Below, one piece after another: positions 29,402 to 37,010 of a stretch of DNA of 44,406 nt (its first letter is position 1; each line of letters begins with the position of its first letter). The stretch covers positions 1 through 44,406 of IMG/VR virus record IMGVR_UViG_3300035698_012812. One strand, written 5' to 3'. The position numbers were made by a program, and so were the translations under genes. The notes beneath the pieces were generated by a model that saw only the letters and a program-made list of their open reading frames with translations, ran no database searches and was not told the DNA's origin. This DNA comes from a virus.

Positions 29402-29539
29402 CTACCAACAACTACCCACGTGCGTGGGCGCTCCACATTCGCAGACGTCTAGATTTATCCACCCCGAAAGGCGCGTGGATATGGCGCCTTGTTGGTAAGC
29501 CTCTGCTATTGCAGAGTAAAGATTTTTATATGTGTACAT
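29402..29539 (-). CDS. Small CxC protein, 45 aa
   Basis: Begins MYTYKNLYSAIAEAYQQG and ends CECGAPTHVGSCW. SD CAGGAGA lies six bases upstream. The Cys cluster at the C-terminus could bind metal. The DNA can also fold into GC-rich stems (GGCGC/GCGCC, ATCCAC/GTGGAT), but the good SD and codon content favour a gene. Confidence 0.55.
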   Translation of the reverse strand: MYTYKNLYSAIAEAYQQGAISTRLSGWINLDVCECGAPTHVGSCW

Positions 29540-29560
29540 TGTTTGTCTCCTGTTTAGCTG

Positions 29561-29656
29561 TTATATAGTGCTTATGATAGCTAACACTATAGAGTATACA
29601 CATATATTAATTCCAAGTAGTGCTACATAAATTGATTGAGAAAAGAATTCTTGCAT
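29561..29656 (-). CDS. Small membrane peptide, 31 aa
   Basis: Begins MQEFFSQSIYVALLGINICV, a single hydrophobic span with few charges. SD-like AAAGGCGGA four bases upstream. Ends 21 bases before the CxC protein gene. Tentative because of its size. Confidence 0.4.
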   Translation of the reverse strand: MQEFFSQSIYVALLGINICVYSIVLAIISTI

Positions 29657-29910
29657 TGTATCCGCCTTTGTGAAGTTGAATAAATCTTATCTAATCTAAA
29701 TGGAACAATGCAATATTAACATACCCTGTCAAATATTGCACTACTTTTATTCATCATAATGAGGAATTGATTGCTTCAATCTGCATCGCCAGCGCGTAAA
29801 AATTTTTACACTCTATCAATGTGTTAGGTATTACATGATAATAGCTTGCAACAATTACCGTGCCATTACGTTATAAATGTTTTGAGACGAAAAGGTGAAA
29901 CGCTTAAAAT
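29657..29910. other. Intergenic region, no supported gene
   Basis: AT-rich sequence with an inverted repeat TTGCATTGT (29651-29659)/ACAATGCAA (29710-29718) flanking the leader of the small membrane peptide and a perfect GTAAAAATTTTTAC palindrome near 29797. No frame with an SD and plausible protein content is visible. Confidence 0.5.
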
Positions 29911-29990
29911 GTAAACAAAGTTTACGGTAACAAAGTTTACACTGGCGTAAACAAAGTTTACGGTTGACGGGTACCGCTTTGTGGTACTTA
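29911..29990 (+). promoter_or_regulatory. Triple operator repeat with promoter-like sequence
   Basis: GTAAACAAAGTTTAC, itself palindromic, occurs at 29911-29925 and 29947-29961, with a one-base-shorter copy at 29927-29940. A TTGACG (29964-29969) and a weak CTTATG 17 bases on lie just past the third copy. A GGTACC/GGTAC pair lies between. This reads as a controlled rightward promoter upstream of the ribbon-helix-helix and terminase genes. Confidence 0.5.
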
Positions 29991-30039
29991 TGGAACCAGG
30001 CCCTCATTAGAGCGCTGTTCGACTCAGATACCAAACTGT

Positions 30040-30104
30040 AAAGAGGTATTCCAGAAATATTTTCCAAAAAGATATTGACAAAGAGGTATTCCGTACTGTA
30101 ATAC
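30040..30104 (+). promoter_or_regulatory. Promoter with direct repeats before the RHH gene
   Basis: TTGACA (30075-30080), 18 bases, TAATAC (30099-30104). AAAGAGGTATTCC occurs at 30040-30052 and 30080-30092, 40 bp apart, the second copy inside the promoter. The expected start point is within a few bases of the RHH ATG, and no SD is present, implying a leaderless transcript. Confidence 0.6.
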
Positions 30105-30111
30105 TACCAAT

Positions 30112-30270
30112 ATGAAACGTACAAAACTAAAAGTAATTAAGGTAGGGGTAACGATAACACCGCCTCAACGAGAAAGATTAAGATCAATCTCAGCATCAAC
30201 AGGTCTAACTGTGTCAGAACTTATTCGCAGAGCTATCGACAAGGAATACCCAAATGCAAATACCAAATAA
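30112..30270 (+). CDS. Ribbon-helix-helix (Arc/CopG-type) regulator, 52 aa
   Basis: Reads MKRTKLKVIKVGVTITPPQRERLRSI, then SASTGLTVSELIRRAIDKEY. A basic beta strand (VIKVGVTI) followed by two helices with a GLTVSEL turn is the ribbon-helix-helix fold of small autoregulators. Direct repeats in the promoter and the operator cluster upstream are possible binding sites. There is no SD, so translation is probably leaderless or weak. It begins the rightward late region and may decide when terminase and structural genes are expressed. The 3' end overlaps the next gene by 17 bases. Confidence 0.8.
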   Translation: MKRTKLKVIKVGVTITPPQRERLRSISASTGLTVSELIRRAIDKEYPNANTK

Positions 30271-30487
30271 CCTCTCAGACGAGGAATTCAAGAACTTAAC
30301 CCACAGAGATGGGAAATACAGAAACACAAACGAAATGCTAGGGGATCTTTCGCAACTGACTAACAACTTGCACTCAGCACTTCACAGAGGTGGAAATCAA
30401 GTCACCTCCGAGGTTCTTGGAACCTTGGCAGAGATAAATGCAATGACAGTAAAAGCTAGTCGAGGATATATCCATAAATGCAAATAG
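30254..30487 (+). CDS. Small hypothetical protein, 77 aa
   Basis: Begins MQIPNNLSDEEFKNLTHRDG with SD AAGGAA. Helical, with QVTSEVLGTLAEINAMTVKA. Overlaps the next gene by ten bases. Together with that gene it could be a terminase small-subunit partner, but there is no diagnostic motif. Confidence 0.6.
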   Translation: MQIPNNLSDEEFKNLTHRDGKYRNTNEMLGDLSQLTNNLHSALHRGGNQVTSEVLGTLAEINAMTVKASRGYIHKCK

Positions 30488-30759
30488 ACCTAAACAAAGA
30501 AATAACAGCTCATTTCACTCGGATAGAGAAACTTGCCTCACAAGCCTCAGAAGATCAAGATGAGTCCTTCAGCTCCCGGGCATCCGCAATGACAGCTCTC
30601 ACAGCGATAATAAAGGAGCTTACCAAAACACAAGCAGAAGTAATAAACATGGAGTTGATCCTAAAGACAGAACAAGCCCTAATAGAGGCGGCAAAAGAGA
30701 TATTCCCCTCAGATAAATACCACATATTCACGGAAAAGTTGAATGAACTGCTCGGATAA
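30478..30759 (+). CDS. Candidate terminase small subunit, 93 aa
   Basis: An all-helical protein (MQIDLNKEITAHFTRIEKLA... TKTQAEVINMELIL) directly before the large terminase, overlapping its start by 17 bases. Size, position and helical content fit a DNA-recognition subunit, but no helix-turn-helix is evident, so the name rests on context. Confidence 0.5.
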   Translation: MQIDLNKEITAHFTRIEKLASQASEDQDESFSSRASAMTALTAIIKELTKTQAEVINMELILKTEQALIEAAKEIFPSDKYHIFTEKLNELLG

Positions 30760-32452
30760 TCCAATATTAAAGCAGTCTTTATCCAGAATAACTACTGCAA
30801 TCAGACCACAGAAAGACGTGATAAAGAAATTTGTAACCGAGGAAACCTTCTTACTTGGTAGACCATTCACAACTCTCCACCATGAGTATCAATTAAAGAT
30901 GATGGAAGAGTTGGTAGATCCAGACGTGCAGTTTGTATGCCATAAAGTAGCACAAGCTGGAGCCAGTGAGATTATATACCGCGTATTAATGGCTTACGCC
31001 GCCACGATACCTGGTTTTTCAGCTGCTCTTGTGATGCCGTCTCTAACTCAGACCTCTGAAACCTTCAAAATACGCCTAGCCAGTATAATCGACGGGTCTC
31101 CTACACTTAAGGCCATGAAAGATAGGAAGGTGGACTCAGCATCACTTAAGCGGCTCATAAACGGCTCCTGTATATTTGGTTTGTCAGGGTCCGGAACGTC
31201 AAAATCAACAACAATCTCAAGACCTCTTCGATGTATAGTTGCTGACGAACTGCAATACATCTCAATGAAGACACTCTCCAGCATGGCAGCTCGTCAACGT
31301 CACCAGGAACACAAATCCACTATATACTTCAGCTCACCAAGGTTTAAAGACTCAGATATAGATTTGGAAATTCAGAAGTGCGGTCACATCTGGCAGGCTA
31401 TACTGAAATGTGAGCGGTGCAATCACGAATTTTTCCCAAACTTCTGGGAGAATGTTAAGTTGCCGGGTTACAACGACCCACTTCAGGCACTGACACTCAG
31501 TAAAATAACTAACCTAGAGCTTGACGTGTCAAAATCCTACTTAGAGTGCCCAAGATGCCACAAACCTACACCATTCGGCCACCCTCACACTGAGTGGGTT
31601 AACGTAGCAGAGTCTCCAAATCTACCAAAACGTGGCATGAAAATAGGCCCTTTTGACTTACCTCACTACGTTAAACCATCTGATCTGATCACAGATATGG
31701 TAAAAATGGACGACAGGAATGAGTTCAAGTGTCAGTTCTTGGCTGAACCAATATCAGCCCGTGAGAACGCCTTGGATATAACCCAAGTGAAGTTCGAGAA
31801 CCACGAAGCCGGCCAACTTAACGTATTTGGCCTGGATGTAGGCAAGCACTCATGCCTTACCATTGGATCCATAATAGAAGGAAGATTATACATTCACCGG
31901 GTGGAGTTTCTACCACTTAAATCTATTCGAATAGATTTGCCAAAGCTCCTAAGGGAGTACAGGTGTGTGTCAGGAGTTATAGATCTACTACCTTACACAG
32001 AGTTAACAGCTCACTTTGTAAATACAGTCCCAAACACTTGGGCAGCTGTTTATGCAAACTCATCACAGTCAGCGAAAAAGTTAGAGTTGTTCTCATTGAA
32101 GTCAAAAGAAGATGAAGCAGTAGGAAACATTAAAATAATAAACATCAACATGACTCCAGCCTTTGATTACTTCGCAGACCAGGTAGTAAATGGGCTTATA
32201 GCGTATAAGGCATCCTCAATGGACAACCTGGTGCTTGACCAACTGTCTGTTATGTCCAGGCAGAGGGATTACAGAGGCAGTGAAGATGAGTTCGTAAGTT
32301 ACAGATGGATGAAACCTAATGGGAGGGCGGAGGATCACATCCATCACTCAAGCCTTTACTGCAGCATGGCGTCAAGGCTTCTGTCTAAAAATACCTTCGC
32401 TGCCGGTCCACCGATGGCTGTATACAAGATGGATTTGAAGAACGATATTTAA
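30743..32452 (+). CDS. terL: Terminase large subunit, GpA family
   Basis: A 569-residue packaging motor and nuclease. The ATPase part has the GpA-type Walker A region CHKVAQAGASE (about 66-76), a Walker B CIVADEL (D168, E169) and IYFSSPRF (motif III). Two CxxC pairs (CERC about 224 and CPRC about 263) suggest a zinc site within the ATPase-to-nuclease linker. The nuclease part has FGLDVG (about 355) supplying the first acid. It translocates DNA into the prohead and cuts it. GpA-type terminases commonly act at cos sites, but no cos is recognised here. The start overlaps the candidate small subunit. Confidence 0.92.
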   Translation: MNCSDNPILKQSLSRITTAIRPQKDVIKKFVTEETFLLGRPFTTLHHEYQLKMMEELVDPDVQFVCHKVAQAGASEIIYRVLMAYAATIPGFSAALVMPSLTQTSETFKIRLASIIDGSPTLKAMKDRKVDSASLKRLINGSCIFGLSGSGTSKSTTISRPLRCIVADELQYISMKTLSSMAARQRHQEHKSTIYFSSPRFKDSDIDLEIQKCGHIWQAILKCERCNHEFFPNFWENVKLPGYNDPLQALTLSKITNLELDVSKSYLECPRCHKPTPFGHPHTEWVNVAESPNLPKRGMKIGPFDLPHYVKPSDLITDMVKMDDRNEFKCQFLAEPISARENALDITQVKFENHEAGQLNVFGLDVGKHSCLTIGSIIEGRLYIHRVEFLPLKSIRIDLPKLLREYRCVSGVIDLLPYTELTAHFVNTVPNTWAAVYANSSQSAKKLELFSLKSKEDEAVGNIKIININMTPAFDYFADQVVNGLIAYKASSMDNLVLDQLSVMSRQRDYRGSEDEFVSYRWMKPNGRAEDHIHHSSLYCSMASRLLSKNTFAAGPPMAVYKMDLKNDI

Positions 32453-33327
32453 CAAGCGCCCCTTAACTCACTTAGGCTGCACCCATCTAGCTGATGAAAG
32501 AATTGATAATGACATTCTGAGCATGCTGTTATACCGTTGTCTATGTGCCAAGCGTCGTACTCTTTAACAACAGCCTCTATGTGGTGAGCGTGTAGGTTTT
32601 CCTTGCTACCACATCGTTGGCACTCATGACCGTCTCTTTCTTTCACAGCTTTAGCCCAAGGACCTTGAAGTTCTCTTGGGTTAGCTTTGAAGCCAGAAGG
32701 GTACTTTTGTTTTTTAAAAGTACCGCAATTTGATTTACACTTATCAGAGCAGTAAAAGTTATTCTGAACTCCACTAGTTGGAGTACGACCAACGTAAGCA
32801 GCTAATCTACTATTAACTTGAGAGTTAGTAGGCACCATCCTACAACCACAGTAATAACAAGCGACGGTCAATAACTCTCCATCGTTGATTGGTTTGTCAG
32901 AGGGAGGGAGCTTTTTATAGGTTGCCATTGAGGAAACTGCGCCGGCTGCTGCATATGACTTAACTCTGAATTTTATGCTTTCTATATTCTTTAAATAGTA
33001 CTTCTTACCTTTGACTGACTCTTCTACCTTGTCACGTGGGTTAGCTGCGGCATACCGCCTATTGTATGTTGATATAGACTCTCTATTACTCTTCTTGTAT
33101 TCGTGATTATATTTACTCACCTCCACTTTGTGGTTATTCCTATATCTCTTTGAAGCCTCCCTTTGTCGTAACTTAGTATTCTCTGTAATTGGCCTAGACC
33201 TGCAGTACTCTGAGCATGCGGATTTATTACATTCTCTGCAGTAAGAATGTAAACCATCCTTCTTGGCACTGCACCTATTAAACTCATCTAACTCCTTCTC
33301 AATCCCACACTTTGAGCAAACTTTCAT
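32449..33327 (-). CDS. HNH homing-type endonuclease, 292 aa, inserted antisense
   Basis: The ATG reading MKVCSKCGIEKELDEFNRC has GGAG upstream. The N-terminal zinc-finger module (CxxC...CxxC) is common in phage HNH enzymes; a middle CYYCGC... CSDKC adds another metal site; the C-terminal HNH core reads RDGHECQRCGSKENLHAHHIEAV... DNGITACSECH. Inserted between terminase and portal on the opposite strand, it fits a free-standing homing endonuclease. Its stop overlaps the terminase end by four bases. A strong stem-loop terminator lies just upstream. Confidence 0.88.
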   Translation of the reverse strand: MKVCSKCGIEKELDEFNRCSAKKDGLHSYCRECNKSACSEYCRSRPITENTKLRQREASKRYRNNHKVEVSKYNHEYKKSNRESISTYNRRYAAANPRDKVEESVKGKKYYLKNIESIKFRVKSYAAAGAVSSMATYKKLPPSDKPINDGELLTVACYYCGCRMVPTNSQVNSRLAAYVGRTPTSGVQNNFYCSDKCKSNCGTFKKQKYPSGFKANPRELQGPWAKAVKERDGHECQRCGSKENLHAHHIEAVVKEYDAWHIDNGITACSECHYQFFHQLDGCSLSELRGAC

Positions 33328-33341
33328 GATATCTCCAAACG

Positions 33342-33411
33342 AAAAAAGCTCTTTTCTGTTTATCCAAGTCGCCAGACCCACCAATAAAGGGTGATAAACA
33401 GAAAAGAGCTT
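33342..33411 (-). terminator. 19-bp stem-loop terminator before the HNH gene
   Basis: Perfect 19-bp arms (33346-33364 and 33393-33411) with a 28-base loop. On the minus strand the stem runs into a TTTTTT stretch (33342-33347), so it should stop leftward transcripts coming from the portal side 15 bases before the HNH ATG. The HNH gene may thus be insulated or need its own start. Confidence 0.7.
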
Positions 33412-33500
33412 ATTGATTAACCTCCGGCGAAAGGCTATAACTGCATAATACACTCGACAGGAGCGTAAATCAAGAGAAAAACCAACGTATAAACATTAGC

Positions 33501-33529
33501 TTGACTTTCCTTTTTCACAAGGTTATCCT
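33501..33529 (+). promoter_or_regulatory. Promoter candidate before the portal gene
   Basis: TTGACT (33501-33506), 17 bases, TATCCT (33524-33529). It would let the head genes be transcribed past the antisense HNH insertion. Confidence 0.5.
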
Positions 33530-33567
33530 CGGGATATGAATATATTCTACCTCACAGTGAAATAGGC

Positions 33568-35052
33568 ATGGGCATACTAAGCAGCCTGAAAGCTGCACTC
33601 TTACCAGACAGTAAGCCACCGGCGAAGCTACCAGGCAAGTCTACAGCTATTCCAAAGTACCTAGGAACCAGCAAGGGCTCGAAGATATCTAACACCGCTA
33701 CCAATACTACCAGTATTGATCGTGCTCTTTACGCCCGTGGCGGAGCCAGTATCAATGATACTGTAGCCAACCTTGTTCGCACATCTCCTGATCTTTCTTA
33801 TGCAGTGGCCACTAAAGTAGCCACAATCATATCAAAGAACTATACTGTAGCTGCTTATGAAGAGACAGGCGTCATCAGTGAGAAAGGTACGGAACTTATT
33901 CAAGCCTTCGTTCAGAAGCTGAACACCCAATCCTACGACTACACAAGATTCACTCGCTCTACAGATCTTAGATCTGTTTGTTCCTCGCTTATTTTCGATG
34001 TTCTGAGATACGGAGGGATGACTTCTGAGTTAATTCTTGGTGCCGGCAAACTGCCTGTCTATATTAGACCGGTGAACACTGGAAACCTAGAGTGGGCAGA
34101 TAATCTATTAGATAGTTATCCAATATACAAAGGTAAAGATGGCGATGTTGAATTAAACTTTGCCACTATATTTTATTCTGCAACCCAGCAGGACATAGCA
34201 ACTCCGTACTCAGAAAGTCCACTACAGACTGCTGTTCAAGTAGCGTTGTGGGATCATGAGTTATCAGATCACCTAAGAAGAGCGGCACATAAGAATTTAC
34301 TTCAGAGACTTGTAGTCACTATAAACTCCGAGGAGTGGATTAAGACTCTACCACTTGAAGCCCAAAACGACAAGAAGGCAATTGCTGAAGCAGCAGCTTC
34401 AACTGTTGCTCAAGTAGAGGATCAACTTAACGGGCTGAGTCCTGAAGACTCTCTTGTCATTTTCTCTACCTTAGAGGTGGGAACCACATCAGACAAAAAT
34501 CGCTCAGAAGATAGGTCCATTGAGGTTTTGAACGACCTAATATCTGGGCAACTTTCATCTGCATCTAAAGTTCTCCCTTCTGTAATAGGCAGGGGTAAGA
34601 CATCTGGGGTTGCGTCAACAGAGAGCATGCTGTTTATAAAGGGTGCTAGCTTCATACAACTAGAGTTGAACAACATGCTGAGCAGGATTCTTACTCTGGC
34701 AGCTAGACTTATGGGTCAGGAAGTTTCTGTTAAGTTTGCTTTCGAAGATATCAACCTGAGACCAGAGCTTGAGCTTGAATCATTTAAAATGGTAAAGCAG
34801 GCCCGGGTAACTGAACAACTGTCTCTAGGATTAATTTCAGACATTGAGGCTTCAATAGTTCTCACAGGCTCTCTTCCTCCAAAAGGGTACGTAAATCTTG
34901 CAGGAACTATGTTTAAGACTGCACCTGTTAATACCAGTGAAAACGATTACTCTAATACCAGTGCTACCGCCGACGGGAAGACAGACGACACACAGACAGG
35001 TAAAGAAACAAAATCTGATGCACCTTCAGGGGTAGCTGGGAAAAACTCATAA
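33568..35052 (+). CDS. Portal protein
   Basis: A 494-residue protein between terminase and head protease. Its stretches FDVLRYGGMTSELILG, the ATPYSESPLQTAVQ segment and the helical RRAAHKNLLQRLVV... SEDRSIEVLNDLISGQLS are typical of portal wing and stem. The C-terminal 50 residues are polar and Thr/Ser-rich. It forms the dodecameric ring through which DNA enters. The ATG has a weak SD, and its TAA is followed by the head-protease ATG (TAATG), so translation is coupled. Confidence 0.85.
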   Translation: MGILSSLKAALLPDSKPPAKLPGKSTAIPKYLGTSKGSKISNTATNTTSIDRALYARGGASINDTVANLVRTSPDLSYAVATKVATIISKNYTVAAYEETGVISEKGTELIQAFVQKLNTQSYDYTRFTRSTDLRSVCSSLIFDVLRYGGMTSELILGAGKLPVYIRPVNTGNLEWADNLLDSYPIYKGKDGDVELNFATIFYSATQQDIATPYSESPLQTAVQVALWDHELSDHLRRAAHKNLLQRLVVTINSEEWIKTLPLEAQNDKKAIAEAAASTVAQVEDQLNGLSPEDSLVIFSTLEVGTTSDKNRSEDRSIEVLNDLISGQLSSASKVLPSVIGRGKTSGVASTESMLFIKGASFIQLELNNMLSRILTLAARLMGQEVSVKFAFEDINLRPELELESFKMVKQARVTEQLSLGLISDIEASIVLTGSLPPKGYVNLAGTMFKTAPVNTSENDYSNTSATADGKTDDTQTGKETKSDAPSGVAGKNS

Positions 35053-36491
35053 TGAAAAAGCAATACTCAATATTAGCAATGATGGAAGGGAGAGGACTTG
35101 ACTTCTTTGAGATGGAGTCTGCTGCTATGCAGATGCAAGCAGACAGAGTTGGACAAGAATCTCCTGAATCAGATATATTGACAATGACTCAGGGAGCTGC
35201 TGTAATTGAAGTCAAAGGAAAGTTGACAAACAGCAATTCTTGGTACAACAAATTTTATGGGCTGGTCTCTTATGACAGCGTTCGGGAAGCAGCTGTCGAA
35301 GCTGTTGAGATGGGAGCAGGAGCTATACTATTTGACATAGACTCACCTGGCGGCTCAGTATCAGGAATGAAGGATCTATCAAACTTCATTGAAGGGCTTG
35401 ACGTCCCAACAATTGCACACACCTCAAGCACCATGGCATCTGCAGCCTATTTCCTCGGCATCTCCTGTGAGAAGTGTTATGCAGACCTTATGTCTGAAGT
35501 AGGGTCAGTTGGAGTTGTTATGACCCTAATGGAGTATACTGAAGCTCTAAAGAAGCAAGGTGTACACGCAGAGGTCTTTAGATCTGGCAAACACAAGCAG
35601 GCAGGCAACCCATATGAAAAACTAAGTGCTGCCAACAGAAAAATGCTCGGTGGGCAAGTATCCACCTACGCCGAAATATTTTATAATTTTGTCTCTGAAA
35701 AGACAGGAGTCCCTCGCCCTGCAATGGAAGAGATAGAGACAGGAAGAACCTTCATTGGTGAAGAAGCCCTTAGGTTTGGGTTGGTAAACAAGATAACTTC
35801 TTTCGACGAAGCTTTAGCTGAAACTATGGCATTAGCAGAGAAAACACTTGACACCATTGGAAATACCAGTAATTATCCAAATAATTACTCTTTTAATTCA
35901 AGCGCCTCGGCGCAAGGAGATCCAGGAATGGCTAAGAAATTTAGTAAAGCACATCTGGCCGCTCTGGTTAACGCAGGGAAAGGAACTCCTGCACCGGACG
36001 CAGCAGATACAAAAGTAGAACCAGATGCAGAAGCTCTAGCAGCAATTGCAGCTGAAGCAGAAGCCACTGAAATAGCAGCTGCAGCCGAAGCAACAGAGGA
36101 TACCCCAGAAATGGTTGAAGCTTCTGAGCTTGTAGCAATGACTGAAAAGTTTGACGCTTCGCAGGTAGAACTTGCAGAGCTTACTGTTAAGTTGGAAGCA
36201 TCAGAAACAGAGGTAGCAGACGCTGCAATCTCAAACGCAGAAGCCGCTGCCCCAATGGTAGCAGTTATTTGCGCACAAATTAACACAATGAGAGTAGCAC
36301 TGTCTCTGTCTTCAGTAGATATGAATGGTTGGGAAGCTGCTGCTATTATGAAAGAATACTCTTCAGTGTCCAAAACGTTCGAGAGCTCCCTGCCTACTGG
36401 CGGAGTTGTTCCGGATGAAGAAGGATCTGTAAGAGAAGAAGTTAAACAAACCCGGGCCGACGATGGCGATTATAAAGCCCTGTCGTTCTAA
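35052..36491 (+). CDS. S49-type head maturation protease fused to scaffold
   Basis: The first 270 residues are a ClpP/SppA-fold protease: VIEVKGKLT, GAILFDIDSPGGSV, the nucleophile region SSTMASAAYFLG, GSVGVVM, and a lysine-containing RSGKHKQAG. The rest is alanine- and glutamate-rich helix typical of a scaffold. This is the lambda C / Nu3 arrangement, in which the protease cuts itself and the scaffold. The C-terminal part also has its own start (see nested entry). Confidence 0.88.
   Translation: MKKQYSILAMMEGRGLDFFEMESAAMQMQADRVGQESPESDILTMTQGAAVIEVKGKLTNSNSWYNKFYGLVSYDSVREAAVEAVEMGAGAILFDIDSPGGSVSGMKDLSNFIEGLDVPTIAHTSSTMASAAYFLGISCEKCYADLMSEVGSVGVVMTLMEYTEALKKQGVHAEVFRSGKHKQAGNPYEKLSAANRKMLGGQVSTYAEIFYNFVSEKTGVPRPAMEEIETGRTFIGEEALRFGLVNKITSFDEALAETMALAEKTLDTIGNTSNYPNNYSFNSSASAQGDPGMAKKFSKAHLAALVNAGKGTPAPDAADTKVEPDAEALAAIAAEAEATEIAAAAEATEDTPEMVEASELVAMTEKFDASQVELAELTVKLEASETEVADAAISNAEAAAPMVAVICAQINTMRVALSLSSVDMNGWEAAAIMKEYSSVSKTFESSLPTGGVVPDEEGSVREEVKQTRADDGDYKALSF
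35928..36491 (+). CDS. Nested scaffold protein from an internal start
   Basis: An in-frame ATG reading MAKKFSKAHLAALVNAGK has AAGGAG eight bases upstream, in the protease gene. The product (187 residues) is coiled, alanine- and glutamate-rich, as expected for a prohead scaffold. The lambda C/Nu3 pair is the precedent. Confidence 0.6.
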   Translation: MAKKFSKAHLAALVNAGKGTPAPDAADTKVEPDAEALAAIAAEAEATEIAAAAEATEDTPEMVEASELVAMTEKFDASQVELAELTVKLEASETEVADAAISNAEAAAPMVAVICAQINTMRVALSLSSVDMNGWEAAAIMKEYSSVSKTFESSLPTGGVVPDEEGSVREEVKQTRADDGDYKALSF

Positions 36492-36506
36492 TTAAGGAGA
36501 AACAAA

Positions 36507-36998
36507 ATGGCAAGCGTACAAATATTACCAAAAGCTGGTGAGAACTTCCACCGTGAATGGAAGATAGTAGGAGCAGTTAAAGACACCGACGTCGGCAAAC
36601 CTGTTAAACTTTCTGCTGGTGACGGACAAGTAACCTTATGCGCTGATGGGGATGCAATCTACGGATTCATCGACTCAATTGAACGCGGTACTGACGGCGG
36701 ACTTGTTGTTGTGACACTGGTTGAAGGAGGAACTGTACGAGTAACTGCATCAGGTGCAGTGGCCCTCGGAGCAGTTGTAGAAGCAGCTGCTAACACCGCG
36801 GCAGGAACAGCCTCTGTAAAGCGGGGACTTGTGTCTACCAAGGCGGCTGTAGCTGCCGATCTAGCTGATGACGCATCAGGAGCTCTTATCGCTGCGTCTG
36901 TTAATGCATTGCTGGCTGAAGCCTTGACTGGGAACAGAAAATGGGTAGCACTAACTGCCGGTGTTGATACTAAAGACTTTGTTGTTAAACTCGTATAA
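36507..36998 (+). CDS. Head decoration-like protein, 163 aa
   Basis: Beta-rich with alanine/valine repeats (ASVQILPKAG... VTASGAVALGAVVEAAAN). Position between scaffold and major capsid protein fits a decoration or capsid-stabilising protein (gpD or DUF2190-like). SD AAGGAG. Coding sequence uses many CGT and GCA codons, like the capsid gene. Confidence 0.7.
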   Translation: MASVQILPKAGENFHREWKIVGAVKDTDVGKPVKLSAGDGQVTLCADGDAIYGFIDSIERGTDGGLVVVTLVEGGTVRVTASGAVALGAVVEAAANTAAGTASVKRGLVSTKAAVAADLADDASGALIAASVNALLAEALTGNRKWVALTAGVDTKDFVVKLV

Positions 36999-37010
36999 GG
37001 AGACCATAAA

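Noticed and set aside
29451-29460. Possible DnaA box TTATCCACC
   Set aside because: A single imperfect match inside a probable small coding region, with no neighbouring boxes.
29400-29500. Multi-branched RNA fold (TACCAACAA/TTGTTGGTA, GGCGC/GCGCC, ATCCAC/GTGGAT)
   Set aside because: The same stretch encodes a 45-residue protein with a good SD, which is a simpler explanation; no known ribozyme motif is present.
30001-30036. tRNA-like T arm (GTTCGACTC) before the RHH gene
   Set aside because: No acceptor, anticodon or D arms can be built around it.
29855-30067. Minus-strand 70-codon open frame
   Set aside because: It consists largely of the GTAAACAAAGTTTAC repeats and upstream spacer, and has no convincing SD.
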